NCBI GenBank assembly: GCA_964585895.1
Contig: CAZPFP010000008.1
Span: 1-18,514, forward strand
From: CAZPFP01 sp964585895
GTDB lineage: Bacteria > Patescibacteriota > Microgenomatia > PFEM01 > JAHIFH01
Reading direction: 5' to 3'
Length of the DNA: 18,514 nt
Made by a program: the position numbers and the translations under genes. Below are positions 1-6,640 of the stretch, in pieces. Position 1 is the first letter of the stretch. The number at the start of each line of letters is the position of its first letter. Below the pieces are notes generated by a model. The model saw only the letters and a program-made list of their open reading frames with translations, did not search any database and was not told the origin of the DNA.

Positions 1-1
1 T

Positions 2-460
2 TTTTTGATTGTTGCTTATTGTTTAGTGGTGGTGGCAATTTTTTCTTTTGGTTTGGTGGTCAACCGTGAATCTCAAGCAATCGCGGATAAAGTTGAGTTT
101 GAGAAAACAAGATTAAGCGATCTTCAAGAAGTAGAATCACTTCAATTTTTGTTAAAAGACCGTCTTGTTTCCCTAGCCGAAGTAATCGAGCTCGATGGTT
201 TAAAACCTAAATATTGGCTAAATTATTTAGACAGTTTAGCTCCCGAAGGAGTTGGTTATGATAGTGTTGCCTGGGAGGCTGACGGGACAGTAAAGATATC
301 AGGCATTGCTGGCAACGCCATTGTCCTGGCTGATTTTCTGGAGAAGTTAAAACAAGCAACTGATAATAAGAAGATTGCCAGCAGTATTTTAGTTTCGGCC
401 ACTCGGCAGACAGAGGGAGTTTATGATTTTAATCTAGAAATTTTGATAAAGGAGCAATGA
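2..460 (+). CDS. pilN: PilN-like type IV pilus inner-membrane assembly protein (5' partial)
   Basis: Probable PilN, the bitopic inner-membrane protein that links the cytoplasmic PilM ring to PilO in the type IV pilus alignment complex. The visible part begins inside the single membrane helix (AYCLVVVAIFSFGLVV), continues with a coiled-coil stretch of about 50 residues rich in Glu, Asp, Leu and Lys, and ends in an alpha/beta domain (WLNYLDSLAPEGVGYDSVAW, ISGIAG, LADFLEKLKQA) typical of PilN C-termini. The reading frame stays open to the window edge. The TTG at position 5 would leave no cytoplasmic N-terminal segment, so the true start lies upstream, and the PilM-binding tail is probably outside the window. 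The stop codon overlaps the next start as ATGA, which implies coupled translation with pilO. The family call rests on architecture and neighbour rather than on a strong motif. Confidence 0.75.
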   Translation, partial: FLIVAYCLVVVAIFSFGLVVNRESQAIADKVEFEKTRLSDLQEVESLQFLLKDRLVSLAEVIELDGLKPKYWLNYLDSLAPEGVGYDSVAWEADGTVKISGIAGNAIVLADFLEKLKQATDNKKIASSILVSATRQTEGVYDFNLEILIKEQ

Positions 461-1197
461 AGCAAGAATTAGGTAAGTTGCCATCTTTTAGTAAAGCAAA
501 TTTAAGTCAATTTCGAAGCTTTCTCTTTCCCGGAATAATAGTTATTCTGATAGTTGTTTCCGCAGTGACAATCTTAAAACCCAAGCTAGATGATTTTTTG
601 GATTTGAGAAGGGGTTTGGCAAAACAAAAGAAAGAACTGGCCCAGCTATCCCAAAAAGTAGCGGTTTTGGGAGGTTATGACCAGAATGAACTAAAGACGA
701 GAGTTAATCAGGTTCTTAAGGTTTTGCCAATCGAAAAGGAAGGCCCTTTTACCTTAGCAACGGTCAGAGGATTGGTTAGTGAAAATGATTTGGAGTTGGG
801 AAACTTGGAAGTTGAGATTGGCAAAGTTTCAACGGAATCAGCTGAGGTAAAATCAAAGAAAGAAGAAACCCTTCCTTCTCTCGGAATTCAACTGAGTGTC
901 TTTGGCAGCCTTGCTGATTTATATAATTTTCTTGAATCGGTTGAAGCCAAAGCGCCTATTATGAGGGTTCAACAAGTTAATATTGATCGTGAGGGAACAA
1001 CAATTGACACCCAAATTGTCTTATCAACTTATTATCTAGTTGTCCCAAAGGAGATTGGCAAGGTTAATAGACAAGTTGTTCCTATCAGCGCCGAAGAAGA
1101 AAAAATTTACCAAGAATTAAGTGATTATCAAACTGTTGGTGACGTCGCTGCTTTACCTTATATCAGCAGTGGTAAAGAAAACCCTTTTACTTATTGA
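457..1197 (+). CDS. pilO: PilO-like type IV pilus assembly protein
   Basis: Probable PilO, partner of PilN in the periplasmic alignment subcomplex of type IV pilus machines. It has a short cytoplasmic N-terminus, one membrane helix at about residues 23-42 (FLFPGIIVILIVVSAVTIL), and a coiled coil at about 45-75 (LDLRRGLAKQKKELAQLSQK). The C-terminal ferredoxin-like domain contains LPSLGIQLSVFGSLADLYNF, a pattern seen in PilO proteins, where the segment around 'G' and 'LYNFLESVE' forms the conserved helix. The length of 246 residues is a little above the usual 200-220, owing to a polar C-terminal tail of about 45 residues. The start ATG overlaps the pilN stop by one base. The last seven bases overlap the convergent khpA stop region, so no intergenic terminator is present between the two operons. 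Confidence 0.8.
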   Translation: MKQELGKLPSFSKANLSQFRSFLFPGIIVILIVVSAVTILKPKLDDFLDLRRGLAKQKKELAQLSQKVAVLGGYDQNELKTRVNQVLKVLPIEKEGPFTLATVRGLVSENDLELGNLEVEIGKVSTESAEVKSKKEETLPSLGIQLSVFGSLADLYNFLESVEAKAPIMRVQQVNIDREGTTIDTQIVLSTYYLVVPKEIGKVNRQVVPISAEEEKIYQELSDYQTVGDVAALPYISSGKENPFTY

Positions 1198-1427
1198 TCT
1201 TCTGCTAATTTTACATTAATCCTTTTTCCCTGTTTAATTGCTTTTGTTTTGGCAAGAGTGCGAATCGCTCGGATGGTTTGGCCATTTTTACCAATGACGA
1301 TTTTTATATCTTCTGGGTCAACTTTAATTGAGTACTCTGAAAAGCCTTCTTTTGTTTCTTCATCGATTTTTACTTTTTTAGGCTTTTCAACAATTGATTT
1401 AACCAAGAATTCGAGTAGTTGTTGCAC
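1191..1427 (-). CDS. khpA: KH-domain RNA-binding protein KhpA
   Basis: Small single-KH-domain protein (78 aa) of the KhpA family, which binds RNA and acts with KhpB/Jag in Gram-positive bacteria. The RNA-binding GXXG loop is visible as IGKNGQTI (about residues 45-52), preceded by the beta strand DIKIV and followed by an alpha helix (AIRTLAKTKAIK) and the terminal strand RINVKL. The start codon is GTG at 1425-1427, seven bases after the rpsP stop. The pairing rpsP-khpA is the standard bacterial gene order, which supports the assignment. It is the last gene of the long minus-strand operon and its 3' end overlaps the end of pilO on the other strand. Confidence 0.9.
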   Translation of the reverse strand: MQQLLEFLVKSIVEKPKKVKIDEETKEGFSEYSIKVDPEDIKIVIGKNGQTIRAIRTLAKTKAIKQGKRINVKLAEDQ

Positions 1428-1434
1428 TGTTTTT

Positions 1435-1665
1435 TTAGTCTTTTTTGACTAATTTTTTAACTGTTTCAGTCATTTGGGCACCTTGCGAGAGCCAATAATC
1501 GAGTCTTTTTCGGTCTAACTTAACAGTTGTTAGTTTAGTTTTAGGGTCGTAAAAACCAAGATTTTCTATTACCCTGCCGTCTCGTTTGGATCGAGAATCT
1601 ATAACTACAATTCGATATGAGGGAGCATTTCTTTTGCCGGTACGCGATAGTCTAATTTTAACCAT
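1435..1665 (-). CDS. rpsP: 30S ribosomal protein bS16
   Basis: Ribosomal protein bS16, an assembly-stabilising protein of the small subunit. The 76-residue product has the whole family pattern: N-terminal MVKIRLSRTGKRNAPSYRIV, then VIDSRSKRDGRVIENLGFYDP and the C-terminal LDRKRLDYWLSQGAQMTETV. The length is near the usual 80-90 residues, with the variable C-terminal tail shortened to KKLVKKD. It starts 11 bases after the rnc stop and is followed by khpA after 7 bases, so it is almost certainly part of the same transcript. Confidence 0.97.
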   Translation of the reverse strand: MVKIRLSRTGKRNAPSYRIVVIDSRSKRDGRVIENLGFYDPKTKLTTVKLDRKRLDYWLSQGAQMTETVKKLVKKD

Positions 1666-1676
1666 AGTGAATAATT

Positions 1677-2378
1677 TTAACGATTTAGAGTTAGTTTTTC
1701 AAGCGCCGCCTCAGCGGCTTTTTCCTCTGCTTCTTGTTTACTTCCCCCTTTTTCATTTGCTAATAATTTGCCTTGGCTATAAACACCCACGGTGAAGGTT
1801 TTGTCATGGTCTGGACCTTCTTCTTTCAGGGTTTTATAAACTGGCGTTTCTTTAATTTTTTCTTGAATTTTTTCTTGAAGAAGGCTTTTGCTGTCTTTAA
1901 ATTCCCCCTTGCTGACTGTTTGCTCAAGAAACGGTTTTAATTGGGTTTTGATAAAACCTTCAGTTTTAACTATTCCCTGGTCCAAAAATATTGCCCCAAT
2001 AATTGCTTCCAGAGCATTAGCCAGCAGCGATTGGTTTTTTTCTCCCCCAGAGCCCTTTTCTCCTCGACTCATTAATAGGTTCTGACCGATTTCCAGTTGA
2101 TTGGCAATTTGCGCCAAGGTACTGGTCCGAACAAGATTGGAGCGGAGATTGGTTAAGAGACCTTCCTCGTAATTTGGAAATTTTTTGTAAAGCCATTTAG
2201 TAACCACAAAAGAAAGAATAGCGTCACCGAGAAATTCTAATCTTTCATTAGATTCCAGTTCCCTGCCAGTAGTTTCATTAAGATAGGAACGATGAACGAG
2301 TGCCTGTGCCAGGAACTGGGATTCATTAAAATTTATTCCTAATCGTTGTTGAAGTTGGGCTAGATTTTTCGTCATCAC
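1677..2378 (-). CDS. rnc: Ribonuclease III
   Basis: Double-strand-specific endoribonuclease that processes rRNA and other structured RNAs. The N-terminal RNase III domain (about residues 5-150) carries the signature NERLEFLGDAIL; Glu45, Glu48 and Asp52 match the E. coli metal-site residues Glu38, Glu41 and Asp45. The second metal-binding pair reads Asn121 and Glu124 (LANALEAIIGAIFLD), so the position of E. coli Asp114 is Asn, a substitution that I recall from other bacterial RNase III proteins. The C-terminal dsRNA-binding domain (about 160-230) is complete: DSKSLLQEKIQEK, TPVYKTLKEEGPDHDKTFTV, and a final GGSKQEAEEKAAEAALEKL. The start ATG overlaps the stop of the upstream acyl-carrier gene as ATGA. 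Confidence 0.96.
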   Translation of the reverse strand: MMTKNLAQLQQRLGINFNESQFLAQALVHRSYLNETTGRELESNERLEFLGDAILSFVVTKWLYKKFPNYEEGLLTNLRSNLVRTSTLAQIANQLEIGQNLLMSRGEKGSGGEKNQSLLANALEAIIGAIFLDQGIVKTEGFIKTQLKPFLEQTVSKGEFKDSKSLLQEKIQEKIKETPVYKTLKEEGPDHDKTFTVGVYSQGKLLANEKGGSKQEAEEKAAEAALEKLTLNR

Positions 2379-2611
2379 TCAATTTCAGATATCACCAAGT
2401 TAATTAATTGTTTTACGGTTTTTACTTTTTCTGTTTTGACTTCTTCTAAATCAAGGTTAAATTCTTCTTGAATTTTAGCAAGTAAATCCGTAATAGTTAA
2501 AGTCTCTACCCCCAAATCTTTTCTAAAACTCGACTCTGGGGTAATTTCTTCTTTGGCAACGCCTAAATTTTCAGAAATTAAGTTAATGATTCTTTCTTCT
2601 AAATTAGTCAT
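2375..2611 (-). CDS. acpP: Acyl-carrier-protein-like protein with Thr at the phosphopantetheine site
   Basis: Four-helix acyl carrier protein fold of normal length (78 aa). The frame EERIINLISENLGVAKEEIT, SSFRKDLGVETLTITDLLAK and VKTVKQLINLV aligns without gaps to E. coli AcpP for most of its length. The key DSL motif that receives 4'-phosphopantetheine on Ser reads ETL here: the codon at 2501-2503 is ACT on the coding strand, giving Thr37. AcpS-type transferases normally need Ser, so the protein may stay in the apo form and serve another role, although modification of Thr cannot be excluded. It is translationally coupled to rnc (ATGA); acpP-rnc adjacency is common in bacteria. The 52 bp before it contain no clear promoter. 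The fold assignment is firm, the carrier function doubtful. Confidence 0.85.
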   Translation of the reverse strand: MTNLEERIINLISENLGVAKEEITPESSFRKDLGVETLTITDLLAKIQEEFNLDLEEVKTEKVKTVKQLINLVISEIE

Positions 2612-2663
2612 TTTAAAAAAAATTCCGAATTACAGCCCAGAGCGAGACTAAACCTGGTTACGG

Positions 2664-3026
2664 TCACTTTTTTATTTTTTTTAAGACCGTGCCCAAAACG
2701 CCATTAATAAAACTGGAGCTTTTTTCACTACCGTAACGTTTCGCTAACTCGACCGCTTCGTCAATAATTACTTTAGGGGGCTCTTTTTTGGTAATTGCCA
2801 GCTCATAGATTGCCAGACGAAGAATAGCTAAGTCAATTCGATTAATTTGTTCAATTGGCCAATCAGGGGCTGCATCAGCGACTATCTTATCAATTTTTTT
2901 TCTCTGGGCAAGAATTTCTTGAGCCAGTTTATTTTCCATTGTTTGTTTGGACTGAAAACTCCACCGAAAAAGATTTTTAATTGCCTTTTGTCTTTTTATA
3001 TGTCTTGGGTCATTAGGTGTTTTCAT
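2664..3026 (-). CDS. nusB: Transcription antitermination/rRNA processing factor NusB
   Basis: NusB is an all-helical RNA-binding protein that joins NusE (S10) on boxA RNA for rRNA antitermination. The 120-residue protein keeps the C-terminal family core: IEQINRIDLAILRLAIYEL, PKVIIDEAVELAKRYGSEKS and SSFINGVLGTVLKK, matching NusB patterns for the helices that contact S10. The N-terminal half is shortened relative to the usual 130-150 residues but retains the RQKAIKNLFRWSFQ segment. The start overlaps the rpmF stop by one base (ATGA), so translation is probably coupled. Confidence 0.92.
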   Translation of the reverse strand: MKTPNDPRHIKRQKAIKNLFRWSFQSKQTMENKLAQEILAQRKKIDKIVADAAPDWPIEQINRIDLAILRLAIYELAITKKEPPKVIIDEAVELAKRYGSEKSSSFINGVLGTVLKKIKK

Positions 3027-3229
3027 TTTTCTTTTTTCTTGCCCTTTTTGATTTTAATTTTAATAACCTCTTTGCCTTTGTAATAGCCACAGGAAAGACA
3101 TGTCTGATGTGGTTTCTTTAACTGACCGCAGTTAGCACAGGTAACCAAATTAGGTACTTCGAGCTTAATTGCCGCTCTTCTTTTGCCCTTTCTGCGCTTT
3201 GAGATTTTTCTTTTTGGTAAAGCTCCCAT
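3023..3229 (-). CDS. rpmF: 50S ribosomal protein bL32, zinc-ribbon type
   Basis: Ribosomal protein bL32 of the large subunit. The N-terminal half has the typical MGALPKRKISKRRKGKRRA (Pro and basic residues that run into the ribosome), followed by a zinc ribbon of the four-cysteine type: CANCGQLKK and CLSCGYYKGKEV. The C-terminus has an additional Lys-rich tail of about 12 residues (IKIKIKKGKKKEK). It lies between recG and nusB with 17 and -4 bp spacing. A TAGTAT hexamer ends 7 bp before the ATG and could be the -10 element of a leaderless internal promoter. Confidence 0.95.
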   Translation of the reverse strand: MGALPKRKISKRRKGKRRAAIKLEVPNLVTCANCGQLKKPHQTCLSCGYYKGKEVIKIKIKKGKKKEK

Positions 3230-3236
3230 GATTCAA

Positions 3237-3242
3237 ATACTA
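3237..3242 (-). promoter_or_regulatory. Possible -10 element of a leaderless internal promoter for rpmF
   Basis: TAGTAT (4 of 6 matches to TATAAT) sits exactly 7 bp upstream of the rpmF ATG and is part of a short tandem repeat CTAGTATCTAGTAT that also contains the recG stop. No good -35 hexamer is seen at 16-18 bp, so this is weak on its own. Its spacing to the ATG is the same as at tyrS, the penicillin-binding protein and the Phe leader. Confidence 0.3.
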
Positions 3243-3246
3243 GATA

Positions 3247-5283
3247 CTAGTTTGGTTCAATTGTCTTAATTGTATTCTTTTTGAGCCTAACTTGCAAGGA
3301 TGGGTGACGGCTGATTTGGTCAATAATGTTTTCCGCCGCCTGGCGAGTTTTTTTAATGGTGGTCAAATCTGAGAAAGAAGCTACTCTTAGATTGAAAAAG
3401 CCGTGTTGCTGGGTGCCATAAACCTCTCCTGGTCCTCTCAATTTCAAATCTAGTTCCGCTAATTTAGAACCAGCACTAAGAGTTTCTAAAGCCTTAAGTC
3501 TTTTAAGAGATTTTTTACTGGGGGTTTCACTGAAAAGCAAACAATAGGCTTGTTGACCATTCCGACCGACTCGTCCTCTTAGTTGGTGGAGTTGAGCTAA
3601 GCCAAAGCGTTCCGAAGCCTCAATAAGCATAATCGTGGCATTGGGAATATCAATGCCTACCTCGACTACTGGTGTGGAAACTAAAATATCAGTTTTTCCT
3701 TGCCTGAATTTCTTAAGGACTTTGTTTTTTTCTTTGCTTTTGAGTCGTCCATGAAGTAGGCTTAATTTCATATCCGGAAAAACCTCTTTTTCCAGCTTTT
3801 CTTTTTCACTGGTGACTGCTTTCACTGTTTGCATTGTTTCGTGTTGCGATTCTTCAATAAGCGGGCAAACAACAAAAGCTTGATCTTGTTTGCCTTTGAT
3901 TTGTTTCCTTATCCATTGATAAGCAGCGGCTCGTTTTTGGGGAGGTACCACCCAGGTTTTGATTTTTTGTCTCCCCGGAGGCATTTCATCAAGAACCGAG
4001 AGATCTAAATCGCCATAAAGAGTTAGGGCAATTGTTCGAGGAATAGGCGTAGCGGTCATGGTTAACACATGAGGCGATTTGTCTTTTTTGATTAATTTGC
4101 CTCGCTGTTCCACTCCAAAACGATGTTGCTCATCAATGACCACTAAGCCTAATTGCTTAAATTTAGCTCGTTTATGAATTAAAGCATGAGTACCGATTAA
4201 GCAATCAAAACCTGTCAGGGTTTTTCTTTGGGAAGCGGTTAAGAGAGCCACTTTTACTCCTAAAGGCGAAAGGATTTGGTTGAGAGTTTGATAGTGTTGG
4301 TAAGCAAGAATTTGAGTGGGGGCCATCAAAGCCGATTGGTGATGATTAAGAAAGGCTAGATAAATGACGGCGGCGGCAACCACGGTTTTACCACTACCCA
4401 CGTCACCCTCAAGCAACCTGTTCATCGGTTTATTTTTTTCAAGATCAGCAAAGATTTCTCTTAAGACTTTTTTCTGGGCTCGAGTTAATTCAAACGGCAA
4501 ATTGGCAGTGAATTTAAGAATTTTTGCTTGGTCAAGATGGAACTTGAAAGCTAATTGATGTTTTTGCCATTTTTTCTTTCTTTGAAGAGCTGCCAGTTGG
4601 AGAAGAAACAATTCCTCAAAAGCAAAACGTTTTCGAGCCTCTTGAGCTGTTTTTTGGTTCTTAGGAAAGTGAATTTCTACTAGAGCTTGATTAAAATTAA
4701 CCAGTTTATATTTTTTCATAATCTCAAGAGGTATAAATTCTTTAATTTCGGGAATAAATTTTTTGGCTAAAGGAGCGATTCGTGAGCGCAACCACTTTGA
4801 GGAAAGACCATAGGTTTCATGATAAACCGGTACTAATCTGCCGGTATGGATTGTCTCACTTTTTACCACTTTTGTTTCACTGCTCAAAATCTCGTATTCG
4901 GGCGAAACTAAAACTATGTGCCGACCAAACCAATCAATTTTGCCCGATAAACCAATTGTTTGTCCGGGGTGGAAAACTCTAACAAGAAAGGGCTGATTAA
5001 ACCAAACAACCTCAATTTTTCCACTGACATCAGCGATCATTGCTTTTTGGATTTTTTTACCCCGACGAGTGTATTCATTTTTAATGGAAAGGAGCTCGCC
5101 GCGAACACTGACGATTTCTCCAGCTTGAAGCCTGCCAATGGGTGAAACTAGGGAGTAATCAATATAACGAAAGGGAAAGTGATAAAGTAAATCTTCAACC
5201 GTGTTAATTGCCAGTTTTTTCAATCGCTTGGCATAAGCGGGTCCAATCATCGGTAATTTTTCGATTGGGGTTTCCAGAGTCAT
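3247..5283 (-). CDS. recG: ATP-dependent DNA helicase RecG
   Basis: RecG remodels stalled replication forks and Holliday junctions. The 678-residue protein has the full domain order: helix-hairpin-helix-like start (IGPAYAKRLKKLAINTVEDL), an OB-fold wedge domain (about 60-160, ending near the LVSPEYEI segment), then the two helicase lobes. Walker A is GDVGSGKT, motif II is DEQH (VVIDEQHRFGVEQRGKL), motif III TATPIPRT, and motif VI HQLRGRVGR; the C-terminal TRG-like region follows (LKLRGPGEVYGTQQHG). Length is close to the usual 690. The ATG directly follows the TAA of the 36-residue membrane peptide gene (TAAATG), so it depends on upstream translation or very tight reinitiation. Confidence 0.97.
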   Translation of the reverse strand: MTLETPIEKLPMIGPAYAKRLKKLAINTVEDLLYHFPFRYIDYSLVSPIGRLQAGEIVSVRGELLSIKNEYTRRGKKIQKAMIADVSGKIEVVWFNQPFLVRVFHPGQTIGLSGKIDWFGRHIVLVSPEYEILSSETKVVKSETIHTGRLVPVYHETYGLSSKWLRSRIAPLAKKFIPEIKEFIPLEIMKKYKLVNFNQALVEIHFPKNQKTAQEARKRFAFEELFLLQLAALQRKKKWQKHQLAFKFHLDQAKILKFTANLPFELTRAQKKVLREIFADLEKNKPMNRLLEGDVGSGKTVVAAAVIYLAFLNHHQSALMAPTQILAYQHYQTLNQILSPLGVKVALLTASQRKTLTGFDCLIGTHALIHKRAKFKQLGLVVIDEQHRFGVEQRGKLIKKDKSPHVLTMTATPIPRTIALTLYGDLDLSVLDEMPPGRQKIKTWVVPPQKRAAAYQWIRKQIKGKQDQAFVVCPLIEESQHETMQTVKAVTSEKEKLEKEVFPDMKLSLLHGRLKSKEKNKVLKKFRQGKTDILVSTPVVEVGIDIPNATIMLIEASERFGLAQLHQLRGRVGRNGQQAYCLLFSETPSKKSLKRLKALETLSAGSKLAELDLKLRGPGEVYGTQQHGFFNLRVASFSDLTTIKKTRQAAENIIDQISRHPSLQVRLKKNTIKTIEPN

Positions 5284-5394
5284 TTACCTTAAGAGAGAAT
5301 AAAAAACCGGTAGCATGGAAGTTAAGAGCAAACCAAGAGCAGCAATGGCAACAATAATCACCCAGAATTTTTGTTGTTTTTTAGAAAGTCTCAT
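5284..5394 (-). CDS. 36-residue single-pass membrane peptide between tyrS and recG
   Basis: Unrecognised small gene, too short for usual ORF calling. It begins with MRLSKKQQKFWVIIV, that is a basic N-terminus followed by one hydrophobic helix (about residues 11-33) and a short Arg end, which predicts an N-in membrane peptide. Two junctions argue that it is real: its ATG overlaps the tyrS stop as ATGA, and its TAA abuts the recG ATG with no spacer. The gene therefore fills the whole gap between tyrS and recG. No function can be stated. It could assist membrane association of neighbouring products or simply be a small protein of the operon. Confidence 0.75.
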   Translation of the reverse strand: MRLSKKQQKFWVIIVAIAALGLLLTSMLPVFYSLLR

Positions 5395-6593
5395 TTTTTC
5401 TTAATCCTAAAAATTTTTCTCTTTCCAACTTTTAGTATCTCATTGCCTTTAACGGTAAGTCTTCGTTGTGGGTCTCGGATTATTTCTCCTTCATATTCGA
5501 CAGCCCCCTGATTAATTAATCGCTTCGCCTCGGCGGTCCCAATAGTTACTCCAGAAATATAAGATAATTTTGAAGCTGGATAATTTCCGGGTTTTACTGC
5601 TTTGGGTGAAGATGGAATCTCAGATGGTAGCTCACCTTTCTGAAAAACCGTTTCAAATTCTTTTTCCGCATTTTTTGCGTTTTTTTCTCCATGAAGCATT
5701 TTAACAATCTCAAACGCCAGTTGTTTTTTTAAGTTCATTGGCTTTGTTTTGCCGTCTTTCAGCTCTTTTTTCATCACTTTAATTGATTGAAGTGGTATTT
5801 GAGTCAATAATTCAAATCCCATCACAATCACTTCGTCAGGAAAAGACATGATGCCGCCATACATATCAACCGCTAAGGCATTAAGGAAAAGAGCGTTGCC
5901 TGCTGTTTTCCCGGCTTTTTCCCCTTTGGCGTCAACTAAGAGTTTAGTGGTTAAGACAAACTTTTCTTTTCCTTTTAGAGCTTTCATAAGGGTTCTGCCG
6001 GCAAGAATATTGAAGGTTTGGTCACTGCCCCCAATTTCTAAATCAACATCCATCTCAACGCAGTCGATGGCTTGGGCAACCGGGTAGAGAAACTCGTGAA
6101 GATAAATTGGTTTTTGGGCCTGGATTCTTCTTTGGAAAAAATCCCTCTCCAACATTTGTTGAACAGTAAAGTGAGAAGTGATTTCAATTAAATCTTTAAA
6201 AGTAACTTTATCGCCCCATTGGCTATTAAACATCAATTTGGCTGGATTTTTGCCGCTAAAGTTTAGAATCTTGTTTGCTTGTTTTTTCCAGTTTTCCGAA
6301 TTTTTTAAAACCTGTTTTCTAGTCAAGAGCTTTCGAACTGAGGTCTTATCACTCGGGTCGCCAATCATGCCCGTAAAATCACCCACCAAAAAGATAACCT
6401 CATGGCCCAAATCTTGAAATTGTTTTAATTTGAGAATGCCCACAAGATGGCCCAAATGAAGATTGGCCATTGACGGATCAAACCCTTGGTAGAGTTTGAT
6501 TTTCTTGCCGGAACGAAGCACTTTTTCAAAGGCTTCTTTTGAGGGATAGATTTTTTCTACTCCCCTAGTTAAAACTTCGTCAGTCTTGTCCAT
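5391..6593 (-). CDS. tyrS: Tyrosyl-tRNA synthetase
   Basis: Class I tyrosyl-tRNA synthetase charging tRNA-Tyr in the cytoplasm. The HIGH motif appears as HLGH (residues 46-49), and the tyrosine-binding region includes YQGFDPS, DFTGMIGDPS and the IGGSDQTFN segment. The KMSKS loop reads KAGKT (226-230): both Lys residues are kept but Met-Ser are Ala-Gly. The C-terminal S4 RNA-binding domain is present (SGVTIGTAEAKRLINQGAVE to LKVGKRKIFRIKKK). At 400 residues it matches the TyrRS/TyrZ-like clade. The chosen ATG has an extended -10 (TGCTAATAT) 7 bp upstream, which implies a leaderless or near-leaderless mRNA, and an AGGAG lies in the same interval. First gene of the long operon. Confidence 0.95.
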   Translation of the reverse strand: MDKTDEVLTRGVEKIYPSKEAFEKVLRSGKKIKLYQGFDPSMANLHLGHLVGILKLKQFQDLGHEVIFLVGDFTGMIGDPSDKTSVRKLLTRKQVLKNSENWKKQANKILNFSGKNPAKLMFNSQWGDKVTFKDLIEITSHFTVQQMLERDFFQRRIQAQKPIYLHEFLYPVAQAIDCVEMDVDLEIGGSDQTFNILAGRTLMKALKGKEKFVLTTKLLVDAKGEKAGKTAGNALFLNALAVDMYGGIMSFPDEVIVMGFELLTQIPLQSIKVMKKELKDGKTKPMNLKKQLAFEIVKMLHGEKNAKNAEKEFETVFQKGELPSEIPSSPKAVKPGNYPASKLSYISGVTIGTAEAKRLINQGAVEYEGEIIRDPQRRLTVKGNEILKVGKRKIFRIKKK

Positions 6594-6600
6594 ACTCCTA

Positions 6601-6609
6601 ATATTAGCA
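6601..6609 (-). promoter_or_regulatory. Extended -10 promoter of tyrS operon
   Basis: TGC-TAATAT (extended -10, five of six matches plus TG) ends 7 bp before the tyrS ATG. The 46-bp gap to the divergent penicillin-binding protein gene leaves no room for a long leader. No strong -35 is seen at the best spacing. Transcription would start at or next to the ATG. Confidence 0.55.
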
Positions 6610-6633
6610 CAAATTTTGATTTTTTGTTACAAT
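6604..6633 (+). promoter_or_regulatory. Promoter of the penicillin-binding protein gene, leaderless geometry
   Basis: TACAAT (5 of 6) at 6628-6633 with a weak TTAGCA -35 (4 of 6) at 6604-6609, spacer 18 bp. Only 7 bp separate the -10 from the ATG at 6641, and no Shine-Dalgarno sequence precedes the ATG. The element overlaps the divergent tyrS promoter. Confidence 0.5.
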
Positions 6634-6640
6634 CAAATTC

